Shown here in pieces: positions 1-7,870 of a DNA stretch of 64,000 bases (positions are counted from its first letter, which is position 1; the number at the start of each line of letters is the position of its first letter). The position numbers were made by a program, and so were the translations under genes. Below the pieces are notes generated by a model. That model had not been told where the DNA came from. It saw nothing but the letters and a program-made list of their open reading frames with translations, and did not search any database. Source of the DNA: Nocardiopsis sp. MG754419 (GTDB lineage: Bacteria > Actinomycetota > Actinomycetes > Streptosporangiales > Streptosporangiaceae); NCBI RefSeq assembly GCF_018207095.1, contig NZ_QOCZ01000001.1:1-64000 (forward strand). The letters run 5' to 3'.

Positions 1-3
1 GCC

Positions 4-531
4 ATGAACGAGACGACGCCGCACCCGCCCGACCCCACCCCCGGGCCCGGCCTGGACGAGCGCACCTTCGTTCTCGGCGCGCAGATGCGCGCCACCATCC
101 TGACCTCGGGGGAGGAGTCGGGCGGGCGCTTCGACGTCACCGACTCCACACGGACCCCGGGCGCGCGCACGCCCCTGCACCTGCACACAAGCTACGAGGA
201 ACGCGTCTACGTGCTGGAGGGCACGTTGACCGTCTGGCTGGGAGACGTGGTCAGGCACGTGGGGCCGGGCGACTACGTCACGATCCCCACCCACGTGCCG
301 CACACCATCGAGGCCGGTCAGGGAGGCGTGCGCGCCCTCAACATCAGCTCCCCGCCCGGGTTCGCCGAACTCGTCGCCCGTGTGGGGATCCCGGAGGAGC
401 AGGCCACGGAGCACACCGACCTCGACCTCGACCTGCTCGCGCGGGTGGCCGCGGAACTCGGTGACGTCGTCCTCGGTCCCCCCGGTACGGTCCCCGCCGA
501 TCTCGACGCGGATGCCGCGGCCCGGTCGTAG
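4..531 (+). CDS. cupin domain protein
   Basis: A 175-residue single-domain cupin. The first metal-binding motif spans roughly residues 57-73, with His59, His61 and Glu66 in the expected HxH...E arrangement. The second motif ends at His100, after a GDYVTIPTHVPH stretch. Small cupins of this kind bind a metal and act as dioxygenases, isomerases or small-molecule sensors; the substrate cannot be read from the sequence. The ATG lies only 3 bases into the window, so no ribosome binding site can be checked and the true start could lie upstream. It converges on a TetR regulator gene 56 bp away. No signal peptide is seen, so it is probably cytoplasmic. Confidence 0.8.
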   Translation: MNETTPHPPDPTPGPGLDERTFVLGAQMRATILTSGEESGGRFDVTDSTRTPGARTPLHLHTSYEERVYVLEGTLTVWLGDVVRHVGPGDYVTIPTHVPHTIEAGQGGVRALNISSPPGFAELVARVGIPEEQATEHTDLDLDLLARVAAELGDVVLGPPGTVPADLDADAAARS

Positions 532-587
532 GTCGCCCACGCGCGGCGCCCGGGGCGGGTGCCACCGCCCAAGCCGGGACCGGGGGA

Positions 588-1241
588 CTACTCGGGAGTG
601 CGGGAGGCCGTCCGCGGGTCCGGCGCGCCGAGCATGGCGACGGCCTGGTCGCCGAGCCACCGTTCGGCCTCGTCGTAGGTCCATCCGCACTCGTCGATGA
701 GCGTGCGCCAAGCCGACAGCCCGAAGCAGAACCACAGGCGGTCCGTCACGCCGTCGACGTCGAGGTGCGGGGCGACGCCCCCGATGTCGACCAGGTGCTC
801 GGCGGCGCCGCGCAGAGCGCCTCGGTACTCCTGGAGCACGCGCTCCCAGGTCTGTTGCGCCGCGTCGTCGGCGTTCCGCGTGGAGTGCAGCAGATCGATC
901 GTGGTCTCGAACCGCTCGGTGTTCTCGCGGGTGCTGCGCGCCAACAGCCCGACCGCGGTCGCCAGGTCCGTCGTCCGACCCACTTCCGCGACGGTCTCCG
1001 AGGCCCGCGAACCGGCGACATCGGAGGTGATGAGTGTGTGCAGGACCTCGGACTTACCGCCGACGCTCACGTACACCGTCTTCACGGCGGTGCCGGCCGC
1101 GCGGGCGATGTCGGACACGGTCACCCTGCTGTACCCCTGGGCGATGAACAACTCACGCGCGGCGCGCAGGATGTCCTGCTGGGTCCTGTTCGCCTCCCGT
1201 TCGCGTCGGGGGGAGTTGTACTTCCGGGTCGATCCTGACAT
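588..1241 (-). CDS. TetR/AcrR family regulator
   Basis: 217 residues. An N-terminal TetR helix-turn-helix lies at about residues 18-65 (RTQQDILRAARELF, then VSDIARAAGTAVKTVY), followed by a helical ligand-binding domain without an obvious relative. The recognition-helix region ends in VSVGGKSEVL where most members have YFxxKxxL, so the tyrosine-phenylalanine anchor is altered. It probably represses itself or a neighbour in response to a small hydrophobic ligand. The nearest divergent gene is the small secreted protein at 1525, about 280 bp away, and the cupin converges from the other side. The target is unknown. Confidence 0.85.
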   Translation of the reverse strand: MSGSTRKYNSPRREREANRTQQDILRAARELFIAQGYSRVTVSDIARAAGTAVKTVYVSVGGKSEVLHTLITSDVAGSRASETVAEVGRTTDLATAVGLLARSTRENTERFETTIDLLHSTRNADDAAQQTWERVLQEYRGALRGAAEHLVDIGGVAPHLDVDGVTDRLWFCFGLSAWRTLIDECGWTYDEAERWLGDQAVAMLGAPDPRTASRTPE

Positions 1242-1524
1242 GCGTCAACGATAGCGGAGATTCACCCTGTGGATATTCGTTATACCTGCTGTGATGTGGA
1301 TGTGTCCGTGGCCGCCGTGTCCACGGCGTCCGGCGCGCGGGTTCCAAGACCGTGGTGACTCGGACGGGGTCCCCGGCGGCCTCGGTGGGTCTCGTCGGAC
1401 ACCTCCACGCGGAGTGGGCCCACGGCGCGGACGGGGTCGCGGGGCCGCACCGCGCACGGGCCGACCCGACCCGGAATCACCACCCCACAGGGGCTCCGGC
1501 CAGGGGAGGGGTACAGTGCATCCC

Positions 1525-1908
1525 ATGAGAAGCGACCTCGCCGGTCAGCGCCTGGGCACCCTCGCCGTGCTCGTGGCGCTGCTCGTGGTGATGTCGTTGG
1601 CCTGTTCCCTCCCCGTCGCCCGGATGAGCGCGTCGGCCGCGACCGCTCCGGTTCCGACCGGTACCGCGGAGCGGTCCGTCGAGGTCGAGGACACCTCCGG
1701 CGCCGAGGAACGGTCTCACGTGTGCGGCGTTCCCGAGAGCCCGCCGTCCCTGGCCTCGAACCCGCTCCTCGACCCGCTCACGCTCCTTCCCGTGCTCGAT
1801 CTGTTCGAGCCCGCCCCGGACGTCGACGCACCCCCTCCCGCGCAGGAGGACGTTCCCCCGCCTCACGGAGAAGGCCTGCTGACCCTTCTCTGTGTGCAAC
1901 GGGTCTAG
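1525..1908 (+). CDS. small secreted or membrane-anchored hypothetical protein
   Basis: 127 residues from an ATG at 1525, preceded by a purine-rich GGGGAGGGG about 9 bases upstream. The frame stays open further upstream, but that part has no start signal and reads as arginine/proline-rich noise. Residues 10-26 form a hydrophobic signal or anchor (LGTLAVLVALLVVMSLA) followed by Cys27. The sequence before the cysteine does not fit the lipobox well (Ser at -3, Leu at -2), so lipidation is doubtful. The mature part is acidic and proline-rich with Cys near both ends. It is not recognised as a known family. It lies 129 bp upstream of the DsbA-like/VKOR pair, so it might be exported and oxidised by them; that link is only positional. 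Confidence 0.55.
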   Translation: MRSDLAGQRLGTLAVLVALLVVMSLACSLPVARMSASAATAPVPTGTAERSVEVEDTSGAEERSHVCGVPESPPSLASNPLLDPLTLLPVLDLFEPAPDVDAPPPAQEDVPPPHGEGLLTLLCVQRV

Positions 1909-2037
1909 ATCACGACCTCGGCGTCGCTCCGTCGCCGAGCCTCCCTCTCCGCGCGGCGCCCCACGCCGGTGGCGCGCGCACGATCGTGATCACCTCATCC
2001 CGGCGCGCCCCACGCGCGCCGGTCGAAGAAGGAACCC

Positions 2038-2733
2038 GTGAACAAGAACCTGACCATCAGTCTGTCCCTCCTGGCCGCCGTGGCGCTCGTCATCACGCTC
2101 GCGGCCTTCCTCGCCACGGGGAACGACTCGACGCCCGGCACCGAGAACGCCGCCGGGCCGCGCGCCGTGGCACCGGACGAGATGCCCACCGTGGACCCCG
2201 AACTCCTCGTGCGCGAGGACAGCCGCCACCTCGACGAGGTCGACGGCGCCCGGGTGACCGTCGTGGAGTTCCTCGACTTCGAATGCGAGGCCTGTTACGC
2301 CCAGTACCCGGTCATGGAGCGGGTCCGGCAGGAGTACGACGGGCGGATCGACTTCGTGATCCGCTACTTCCCCCTGCCCGGTCACGCCAACGCGGTCCCC
2401 GCGGCCGCCGCGGTCGAGGCCGCCGCCCAGCAGGGCGAACTGGAACAGATGTACGCGCGCATGTTCGCGACCCAGCCCGAATGGGGCGAGTCCCAGGAGT
2501 CCCAGGTCGCGGTGTTCGAGGGATTCGCGCGGGACCTGGGGCTGGACATGGACGAGTTCACCGAGACCATGAACTCCCCCGAGACCGCCGAGCGGGTGCA
2601 GGCCGACTTCGACGACGGTGTGGAGGCGGGTGTGCAGGGCACACCGACGATCTACGTCAACGGCGCGCGGACGTCGAGCATGCCCACCTTCGAGGAGCTC
2701 TCCTCGATGATCGACGTCGAGCTGGCCGAATGA
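2038..2733 (+). CDS. DsbA-like thioredoxin-fold disulfide oxidoreductase
   Basis: 231 residues, starting at a GTG preceded by GAAGAAGGAA. Residues 7-27 are one hydrophobic anchor, so the catalytic domain sits outside the membrane. The active site is CEAC at residues 83-86, within FLDFECEACYAQYP; the expected cis-proline is Pro203 in GTPTIYVNG. This is the DSBA-like thioredoxin (thioredoxin_4) family common in actinobacteria, where it introduces disulfides into exported proteins. Its stop codon overlaps the start of the VKOR gene by four bases (ATGA), so the two are translationally coupled and should act as oxidant and re-oxidant. Confidence 0.88.
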   Translation: MNKNLTISLSLLAAVALVITLAAFLATGNDSTPGTENAAGPRAVAPDEMPTVDPELLVREDSRHLDEVDGARVTVVEFLDFECEACYAQYPVMERVRQEYDGRIDFVIRYFPLPGHANAVPAAAAVEAAAQQGELEQMYARMFATQPEWGESQESQVAVFEGFARDLGLDMDEFTETMNSPETAERVQADFDDGVEAGVQGTPTIYVNGARTSSMPTFEELSSMIDVELAE

Positions 2734-3389
2734 GCGGCCCGGCGACCGCCGAACGGTCCCCGGTGCGGTCGGACGGCCCCGAGCCCGGAGCGCGGGTCGT
2801 CGCGGCGGTCCTTCCCTGGCTCCTGACCCTGTGCGGGGCCGTCGGTCTGACCGCGGCCACCGCTCTGCTCGTCGAGAAGATCCGTGTCCTGGCCGACCCC
2901 GACCACGTTCCGGCGTGCAGTATCGACCCGGTCCTGTCCTGCGGCACGGTCATGACCACCCCGCAGGCCGAGGTGTTCGGCTTTCCCAACCCGATCCTGG
3001 GCGTCATCGGGTTCACGATCGTCACCACGGTGGGGGTGGCGCTCATCGCGGGCGGCCGGTTCCCCCGGTGGTTCTGGCTGGGGCTCCAGGCGGGAACGCT
3101 GTTCGGGGCCGTGTTCGTGCACTGGCTGATCTTCCAGAGCCTGTACCGCATCGGCGCGCTCTGTCCCTACTGCATGGTCGTCTGGGCGGTCACCGTGCCG
3201 ATCTTCTGGTACGTCACGCTGTACAACCTGCGCGCGGGACACGCGTCGCCCGCGCCCGCGCCCGTGTCCGTGCGGGCGGTCGTGGACGTCCTCACGCGGT
3301 ACCACAGCACCGTGCTCGGTGTCTGGGCCGCCGTCCTGGTCGGCCTCATCGCGCACGCCTTCTGGTCCTACTGGTCCCTGCTGCTGTGA
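2730..3389 (+). CDS. vitamin K epoxide reductase (VKOR) family membrane protein
   Basis: 219 residues from the ATG that overlaps the DsbA-like stop. Membrane helices are visible at about residues 22-47, 88-108, 114-137, 146-165 and 190-215. The family cysteines are present: Cys63 and Cys71 in the periplasmic loop and the CPYC motif at 145-148 that contacts quinone. In actinobacteria such as Mycobacterium tuberculosis, VKOR replaces DsbB: it re-oxidises a DsbA-like partner and passes the electrons to menaquinone. The upstream gene supplies exactly that partner. The open frame extends far upstream, but only as noise through the DsbA gene. Catalytic residues look intact. Confidence 0.9.
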   Translation: MSGPATAERSPVRSDGPEPGARVVAAVLPWLLTLCGAVGLTAATALLVEKIRVLADPDHVPACSIDPVLSCGTVMTTPQAEVFGFPNPILGVIGFTIVTTVGVALIAGGRFPRWFWLGLQAGTLFGAVFVHWLIFQSLYRIGALCPYCMVVWAVTVPIFWYVTLYNLRAGHASPAPAPVSVRAVVDVLTRYHSTVLGVWAAVLVGLIAHAFWSYWSLLL

Positions 3390-3785
3390 GCCGCCCCTCG
3401 GTGCGTCCCTGAAGGACCGGTCCCCTCGTCTCCGGCGATCGGACGGCAAGGGCGCCCCGCGTGGGTGACGGGGCCCGATCCATCACGGCCCGGACCGATC
3501 GGTGCTCCGACCGTCGCTCGCACGTCCGACGGTCGGGACGCCGACGGGGACCGGTGGCCGCCGCCGTTCCGCGCCGGCGGTCCGGTGGAGGGGCGGCCGG
3601 GGTGCGGGCACGTTCCCCGCACGCCACGGTGCGGCGCCGCCGCCGTGCGCGGAAGGACCGCCGGGCGGCGTCTCGTGTGTGACGCGGCCCGCATCGCGCG
3701 CCGTGGGGGTGACTGTGCCCCGACGGCATGGTGTTCGATGGTCGTGTCCGGGACACGGCAGGGGATCGACGGGCGCGGAGGAATC
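3390..3785 (+). other. intergenic region with a terminator-like hairpin
   Basis: 396 bases without a convincing gene. Open frames here are arginine-rich and out of register with both neighbours. A perfect 10-bp stem lies at 3507-3516 and 3527-3536 (CCGACCGTCG against CGACGGTCGG, 10-base loop); it lacks a T-tract, as actinobacterial terminators often do, and could end the dsbA-VKOR transcript. A good ribosome binding site (GGAGGAA) for the next gene closes the region. Confidence 0.45.
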
Positions 3786-4481
3786 ATGGACAGTCGTGGT
3801 CGACCGTCGGGGTCGAAGGACGTTGATCCCTGGGGGGAGTGGGACCTGTGCGGTGGTGAGGAGGAGTCCGACGGTGCCGATGGCGCGCGACTGCGCCCGA
3901 TCCGGCGCCGCGACGTCCTGCACCGTGTCCTCTACTCCATCGAACACCGTGGTCCTCAGGGGGAACGGGTCGAGTACACCGTCGAGTTCGACGCCACCCG
4001 TGAGGACGGGAAGGCCGAGCTGTACGCCGACGGTCGACGGCGGGCCACGGCCGAACCACCGGCCGCCTTCCCCGTCCCCGGCGGGACGATCGAGTTCGAC
4101 GTGTCCCTGTACGGGGTCCGCCGCGTGCACCTGGTCCTCGACGACGGTGAGGAACGACGGCTCACCCCGGTGCGGGGCACGATCGAGGACCTGCGCGGCC
4201 GGTTGCACCGACGGCATCCGGGGGTGAGTCGGACCATCGCGGTGTCGGCGATCGTCGTCCTGCTGGTCAACCTCGTCCTGGCCGTTCCCCAGGGGTGGGA
4301 GACGCTGACCGAGGTGCCCGGGATCGCCGCGATCTTCGGCACCTTCGACGCGCCGATCCACCTGCCGGCATGGCTCAACACCGCACTGCTCCTCGCCGGG
4401 GTCGTCGCGGTGGTGGAGCGGGTCCTGACCTTGCGGAGCAACCGCGTCATCGACGCCGAGACGCTCTGGACCGGGCTCTGA
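3786..4481 (+). CDS. two-TM membrane protein of unknown function
   Basis: 231 residues from an ATG placed five bases after GGAGGAA, which is why the longer 338-residue frame was not used. The first 145 residues are soluble and acidic; a beta-rich stretch from about 45 to 130 (for example VEYTVEFDATREDGKAELYADG) resembles a small sandwich domain. Two membrane helices follow at about 149-167 and 195-213, separated by an extracytoplasmic loop. I do not recognise the family. It stands alone: the DsbA/VKOR operon is nearly 400 bp upstream and the next genes converge on it. Confidence 0.7.
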   Translation: MDSRGRPSGSKDVDPWGEWDLCGGEEESDGADGARLRPIRRRDVLHRVLYSIEHRGPQGERVEYTVEFDATREDGKAELYADGRRRATAEPPAAFPVPGGTIEFDVSLYGVRRVHLVLDDGEERRLTPVRGTIEDLRGRLHRRHPGVSRTIAVSAIVVLLVNLVLAVPQGWETLTEVPGIAAIFGTFDAPIHLPAWLNTALLLAGVVAVVERVLTLRSNRVIDAETLWTGL

Positions 4482-4680
4482 CCACGACCGGTCGACCACG
4501 TGAGCGGCCCTCCGACGGGGGCGGGCCGGCGCGTGGGCCGTGCACGGAAGGGTTCGGTGCCGGAGGCGGGATCCGTCGTCGGGGGAACGGTTCTCCGAGC
4601 ACCGCGACCCGTCGGTCGTCGGACCCTCCGGGGGTGCCGCTCGGGCCACGTTCGGAGACGGCCCGTGGGGTGTCCTCGGC

Positions 4681-4718
4681 GCGTCGGCCGCCCCGGAACC
4701 CTCCGGGGCGGCCGACGC
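4681..4718. terminator. bidirectional hairpin between convergent genes
   Basis: A perfect 17-bp inverted repeat (arms 4681-4697 and 4702-4718, starting GCGTCGGCCG) with a 4-base ACCC loop. It lies between two converging genes, 200 bp after one stop and 43 bp before the other, and should end transcription in both directions. No T-tract. Confidence 0.75.
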
Positions 4719-4760
4719 GGGCCGGTGCACGCGTCCGTGGGGACGGGCCCGGCGCACCGA

Positions 4761-5489
4761 TCACTCGGGTCCGTTCACCCGCCAGGTGCGCAGACGACCG
4801 CACATGCCGAAACGGCGCGGCCCGGGGTGCGGTTCGGGGCGCACCACGGCGGCCTCGCCCATGATCCCGCGCTCGCCCCGGCCCAGGGAGGCGAGCTGGT
4901 CCCTGGTGCGCGCGGTCTCGCGCTCCACGCCCTGCTCCCAGATCTCCCGCCACCGCGCCACATGGGGCTCCACCAGGCGCACCGCCAGACGGTGGAACTC
5001 CTCCAGGGCCGCGGGCCCCCGGGCGTCGATGGCCGACACGAGTTCGGCGTACCCGCGCAGCGCCAGGTCACGGCGGGTCCGTGCGGCCCCGGCCAGGCCC
5101 TCCTCGGACGCCTCCTGAGGCAGGCGCACCGCCGCGGCGTAGGCCTCGGGGTCCGCCAGGATCTCCCGGGGGAAGGTCAGCACGGCGTCCCCGGCCTCCG
5201 GCAACCCGGAGTTCTGCATCACCACGACCAGTTCCAACCGGTCGACGTTGACCAGGCGGTGCACCGTGCCGGGACCGAACCACAGCAGGGAACCGGCCGT
5301 GAGGGGGGCCACGGACACCCCGGCCTCGGCGATGGTGTGGACCTCGCCCTCGCCGGAGGTCACCACGTAGGCCTCGGTGGAGGCGGTGTGCACGTGCGGT
5401 GTGCCTCCGTGCACACCGTCCGGGGTCGGCCAGTCGTAGACGCGCAGGTGGCTGACGGCGGTCACGCCCGGGAAGCGCGGGGCGCTCAT
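4761..5489 (-). CDS. cupin domain protein in sugar locus
   Basis: 242 residues from an ATG at 5489 that overlaps the upstream stop codon (ATGA). A cupin core near the N terminus carries PHVH (His32, His34), Glu39 and a GPGTVH motif ending at His77, a plausible metal site. The C-terminal 150 residues are alpha-helical, rich in Arg/Glu, and lack a second cupin, so this is not a bicupin. The gene is third in a leftward operon after a Gfo/Idh oxidoreductase and a PmoA-family protein. The position suggests a role in handling or sensing a sugar derivative, for instance as an isomerase or an AraC-like sensor lacking DNA-binding helices. Substrate unknown. Confidence 0.75.
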   Translation of the reverse strand: MSAPRFPGVTAVSHLRVYDWPTPDGVHGGTPHVHTASTEAYVVTSGEGEVHTIAEAGVSVAPLTAGSLLWFGPGTVHRLVNVDRLELVVVMQNSGLPEAGDAVLTFPREILADPEAYAAAVRLPQEASEEGLAGAARTRRDLALRGYAELVSAIDARGPAALEEFHRLAVRLVEPHVARWREIWEQGVERETARTRDQLASLGRGERGIMGEAAVVRPEPHPGPRRFGMCGRLRTWRVNGPE

Positions 5490-6391
5490 GGTGTGAACTC
5501 CTTCGCGAGGTCGCCCGCGTCCTCGGCGTCCAAGAGACGGTCGACGAACACCAGACGGTGGGCGAGTTCCAGGCTCCGGTCGGGCGGGAGCGTCATCTCC
5601 TCGGCGAAGGTGGGGGAGGGGCTGAACACCGGGAAGGGTTCGGAACGCACGAACCATCGGATCGGGACCGGGCCGCTCGTGGTTCCGGCGTGGGCGATGA
5701 TGGTCGCGCCGCCGTCGTGTTCGTCGTGTCGCCCCCCGAAGGCGATCCAGTCGGCCTCGGTCCCCATGATGTCCGCCCCGCTCCGTCCGGTCGCGCTGAC
5801 CACCGGGCCCCCGGTCCAGGCGCGCGGGCCGCGCCAGAAGAACCCGGTGTACCCGGCGTTCGGACGCCCGTGGGTGGTCGGGCTACCGAGCTCCAGGTCG
5901 GAGCCGCGCACGTTGGTCAGGGTCGTGGAGAAGTCGAGCGCCCACAGCCCCCGGGCGTGGTCCACCGAGTGGAAGCGGTGGGTGCGGGCCTCCGTCAACC
6001 ACCGTTCCCCGGTCGAGCCGACCCAGGTCAGGGACTCCGTGACCGTCACCTCGCCGTCCTTTCCGGTGAGGGCGTCGAACCGGTCGTGACGGATCGTGCC
6101 CACGTTGTCCAACCACTGGTAGTCCCGTCCCTCGACGAAGGTCGGTCCGCCCCAGAAGTTCTGCCCCGAGACATGGGACCAGGTCATCTGCAGACCCTTG
6201 TGCCAGCGGTGGTCCCACGGGCGGTACCCGGTCAGCGGGGCGCCGGTCAGGGTGCGCAGGGGGTGGAGGTAGGGCTTGGGCGCCTCGACGGCGGGGGCGT
6301 CGGACCGCAGCACGTAGCGGGCGATCTCGACGTCGCCCACCAGCACGGTGAGAGCGTCCGGACCTTCGACGAACCGTGGGGTCTCAGACAT
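5486..6391 (-). CDS. PmoA family (DUF6807) protein
   Basis: 301 residues. Near the N terminus are PYLHPLRTLTGAPLTGYRP and then DHRWHKGLQMTWSHVSG, the conserved His/Trp-rich signature of the family annotated as methane oxygenase PmoA. In actinobacteria and Bacteroidetes these proteins have nothing to do with methane oxidation: they occur in glycan-utilisation loci and are beta-sandwich proteins, probably carbohydrate-active. It overlaps the upstream oxidoreductase by 8 bp and the downstream cupin by 4 bp, so the three are translationally coupled. No signal peptide is visible, so it acts in the cytoplasm, presumably on an imported oligosaccharide. Confidence 0.8.
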   Translation of the reverse strand: MSETPRFVEGPDALTVLVGDVEIARYVLRSDAPAVEAPKPYLHPLRTLTGAPLTGYRPWDHRWHKGLQMTWSHVSGQNFWGGPTFVEGRDYQWLDNVGTIRHDRFDALTGKDGEVTVTESLTWVGSTGERWLTEARTHRFHSVDHARGLWALDFSTTLTNVRGSDLELGSPTTHGRPNAGYTGFFWRGPRAWTGGPVVSATGRSGADIMGTEADWIAFGGRHDEHDGGATIIAHAGTTSGPVPIRWFVRSEPFPVFSPSPTFAEEMTLPPDRSLELAHRLVFVDRLLDAEDAGDLAKEFTP

Positions 6392-7538
6392 GGGCGGTCT
6401 CCTCCTGGTGGGACAGTACGGCGGTGGCCGCGGCCGGGTCGGGTCCGTACATCGCGTGGTGGAAGGGGTCGTCCTCGGTCAGCTCCGACCGGCGGACGGT
6501 GGCGCCGGTGAGCGCCGACCGGTACATCCCGGCCACGAGTTCGAGGGCTCTGCGGCCGTCCCGGCCACTGGCCGCCGGTCGCTCGCCGCGGTCCATCGCG
6601 TCCAGCAGCTCCTTGAGCTGGGCGCCGTGCGAACTCGGTTCGTCGGCCCGGGGCGGCCAGTGGGCGGCGTCGAACGTCCGGTCGGTGTGCTCGGCCGGTG
6701 TCCACCGCCAGTTCGCGTTGGCGTGGCCGTACAGGTGCTCCAACTCGACGGTGGCGTGCTCGAAGTCGAAGCGCAGGTAGCTGGTCTCGCGCGGGGAGAG
6801 CAGGCTGTTGACCACCGACACGGTCGCCCCCGACTCCAGACGCACGATCGCCATCGACACGTCCTCGGTCTCGGTGGCGCGCGCGGTGGTGCTCATCACC
6901 GCGGTCACCTCGGACCAGTCGCCGAGCAACGAGAACATGAGGTCCATCTGGTGGATGCCGTGGCCCATGCTCGGGCCACCGCCCTCGGTCTCCCAGCGCG
7001 CACGCCAGGGCACCTCGAAGTAGGCCTCGTCCCGGTACCACAGGGTGTGGCACACGCCCACGAGGGGACGTCCCAGTGCCCGGCGGTCCAGGAGCGAGCG
7101 CAGGTGCGTGGCGCCCGACCCGAACCGGTGCTGGAACACGTAGGAGGCGTAGGGGCCCCGTTCGCCCTCGTGGGCGCCGATCCGGTCGTACTCCGCCAGT
7201 GACAGCACGGGGGGTTTCTCGCACCACACCCAGGCGCCGGCCTCCAGGCCCGCGATCACGGTGTCCCGGTGCGCGGCCGGAGGGGTGCACACGATGACCA
7301 GGTCGGGGGACTCGGCGGCGAGCATGGCGTCCACGTCGGTGTAACGGCCGGGGACGTTCCACTCGTCCGCGGTCCGTTCCACCGCGGCGGCGTCGAGGTC
7401 GACCAGCGCGACCACGGAGGTCCGTGCGCCCTGGTCGGCCAGTGCGGGCAGGTGTCGGCCCCGGGCGATGCCGCCGCAACCGACGACGGCGACGCGACGG
7501 GTGGGTGACGAAGGGGGTGACGTCAGGGGAGTGGCCAA
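6384..7538 (-). CDS. Gfo/Idh/MocA family oxidoreductase
   Basis: 384 residues. I chose the TTG at 7538 because GAGGAG sits about 6 bases upstream and the extra N-terminal residues of the longer frame overlap the palindromic operator. The Rossmann signature is VAVVGCGGIA (residues 16-25); the family EKP motif is at 107-109 and GHGIHQMD at 192-199 supplies the catalytic-site histidine and aspartate. Such enzymes are NAD(P)-dependent dehydrogenases of sugars, inositols or uronic acids. It heads a leftward operon with PmoA-family and cupin genes and diverges from a DeoR/LacI hybrid regulator, so it is probably induced by the sugar imported by the ABC transporter encoded further right. Confidence 0.87.
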   Translation of the reverse strand: MATPLTSPPSSPTRRVAVVGCGGIARGRHLPALADQGARTSVVALVDLDAAAVERTADEWNVPGRYTDVDAMLAAESPDLVIVCTPPAAHRDTVIAGLEAGAWVWCEKPPVLSLAEYDRIGAHEGERGPYASYVFQHRFGSGATHLRSLLDRRALGRPLVGVCHTLWYRDEAYFEVPWRARWETEGGGPSMGHGIHQMDLMFSLLGDWSEVTAVMSTTARATETEDVSMAIVRLESGATVSVVNSLLSPRETSYLRFDFEHATVELEHLYGHANANWRWTPAEHTDRTFDAAHWPPRADEPSSHGAQLKELLDAMDRGERPAASGRDGRRALELVAGMYRSALTGATVRRSELTEDDPFHHAMYGPDPAAATAVLSHQEETAHV

Positions 7539-7870
7539 AAGGGGCTCCTCGTCGGCGACCAAAAAGTGAACGTTCACTATTTCTGTCACATCACGGTAGT
7601 GATCCTTCTCGAAGAGTGTCAACACCCGGGGCTCCGGATCGGGCCCGAGAGTGGTGGGGTGGTGACCGCGGGTCCGATCCGCGCGATCGCCGGGCGCGTA
7701 CCCGCCCGCCCCCCGTACCGGGCGACCTGGTCGGATCGGGCCCGGTCGGACGCCCGTCCGCCGCCACCGAAGCGGTGGTCCGAGCGGCCTACGGCGTGAC
7801 CGGTCCCTCCGCGAAGATCGGTCGATCGGTACCCTCCACTCACACGCTCACACGAACACGAGGACGACGT
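7539..7870. promoter_or_regulatory. divergent control region of the sugar locus
   Basis: 332 bases between the oxidoreductase (leftward) and the hybrid regulator (rightward). The 60 bases nearest the oxidoreductase are conspicuously AT-richer and hold two inverted repeats: a perfect 14-bp palindrome at 7565-7578 (AGTGAACGTTCACT) and ATCAC-4-GTGAT at 7590-7603. The remainder, towards the regulator, is GC-rich and shows no clear signal. Confidence 0.7.
7565..7578. promoter_or_regulatory. palindromic operator candidate
   Basis: AGTGAACGTTCACT is a perfect 14-bp palindrome with a central CG, the layout typical of LacI-family operators. It lies 27 bp upstream of the leftward start codon, where a bound repressor would block the promoter. 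The neighbouring regulator has a LacI-type sensor domain but a DeoR-type DNA-binding domain, so the exact binding mode is uncertain. A partial match, AGTGATCGTT (9 of 10), occurs at 8965-8974 just before the importer genes. Confidence 0.65.

Noticed and set aside
1722-3389. A 555-codon frame ending in the VKOR protein
   Set aside because: The first 336 residues are arginine/proline-rich shadow of the DsbA-like gene; the ATG at 2730 overlapping the dsbA stop is the real start.
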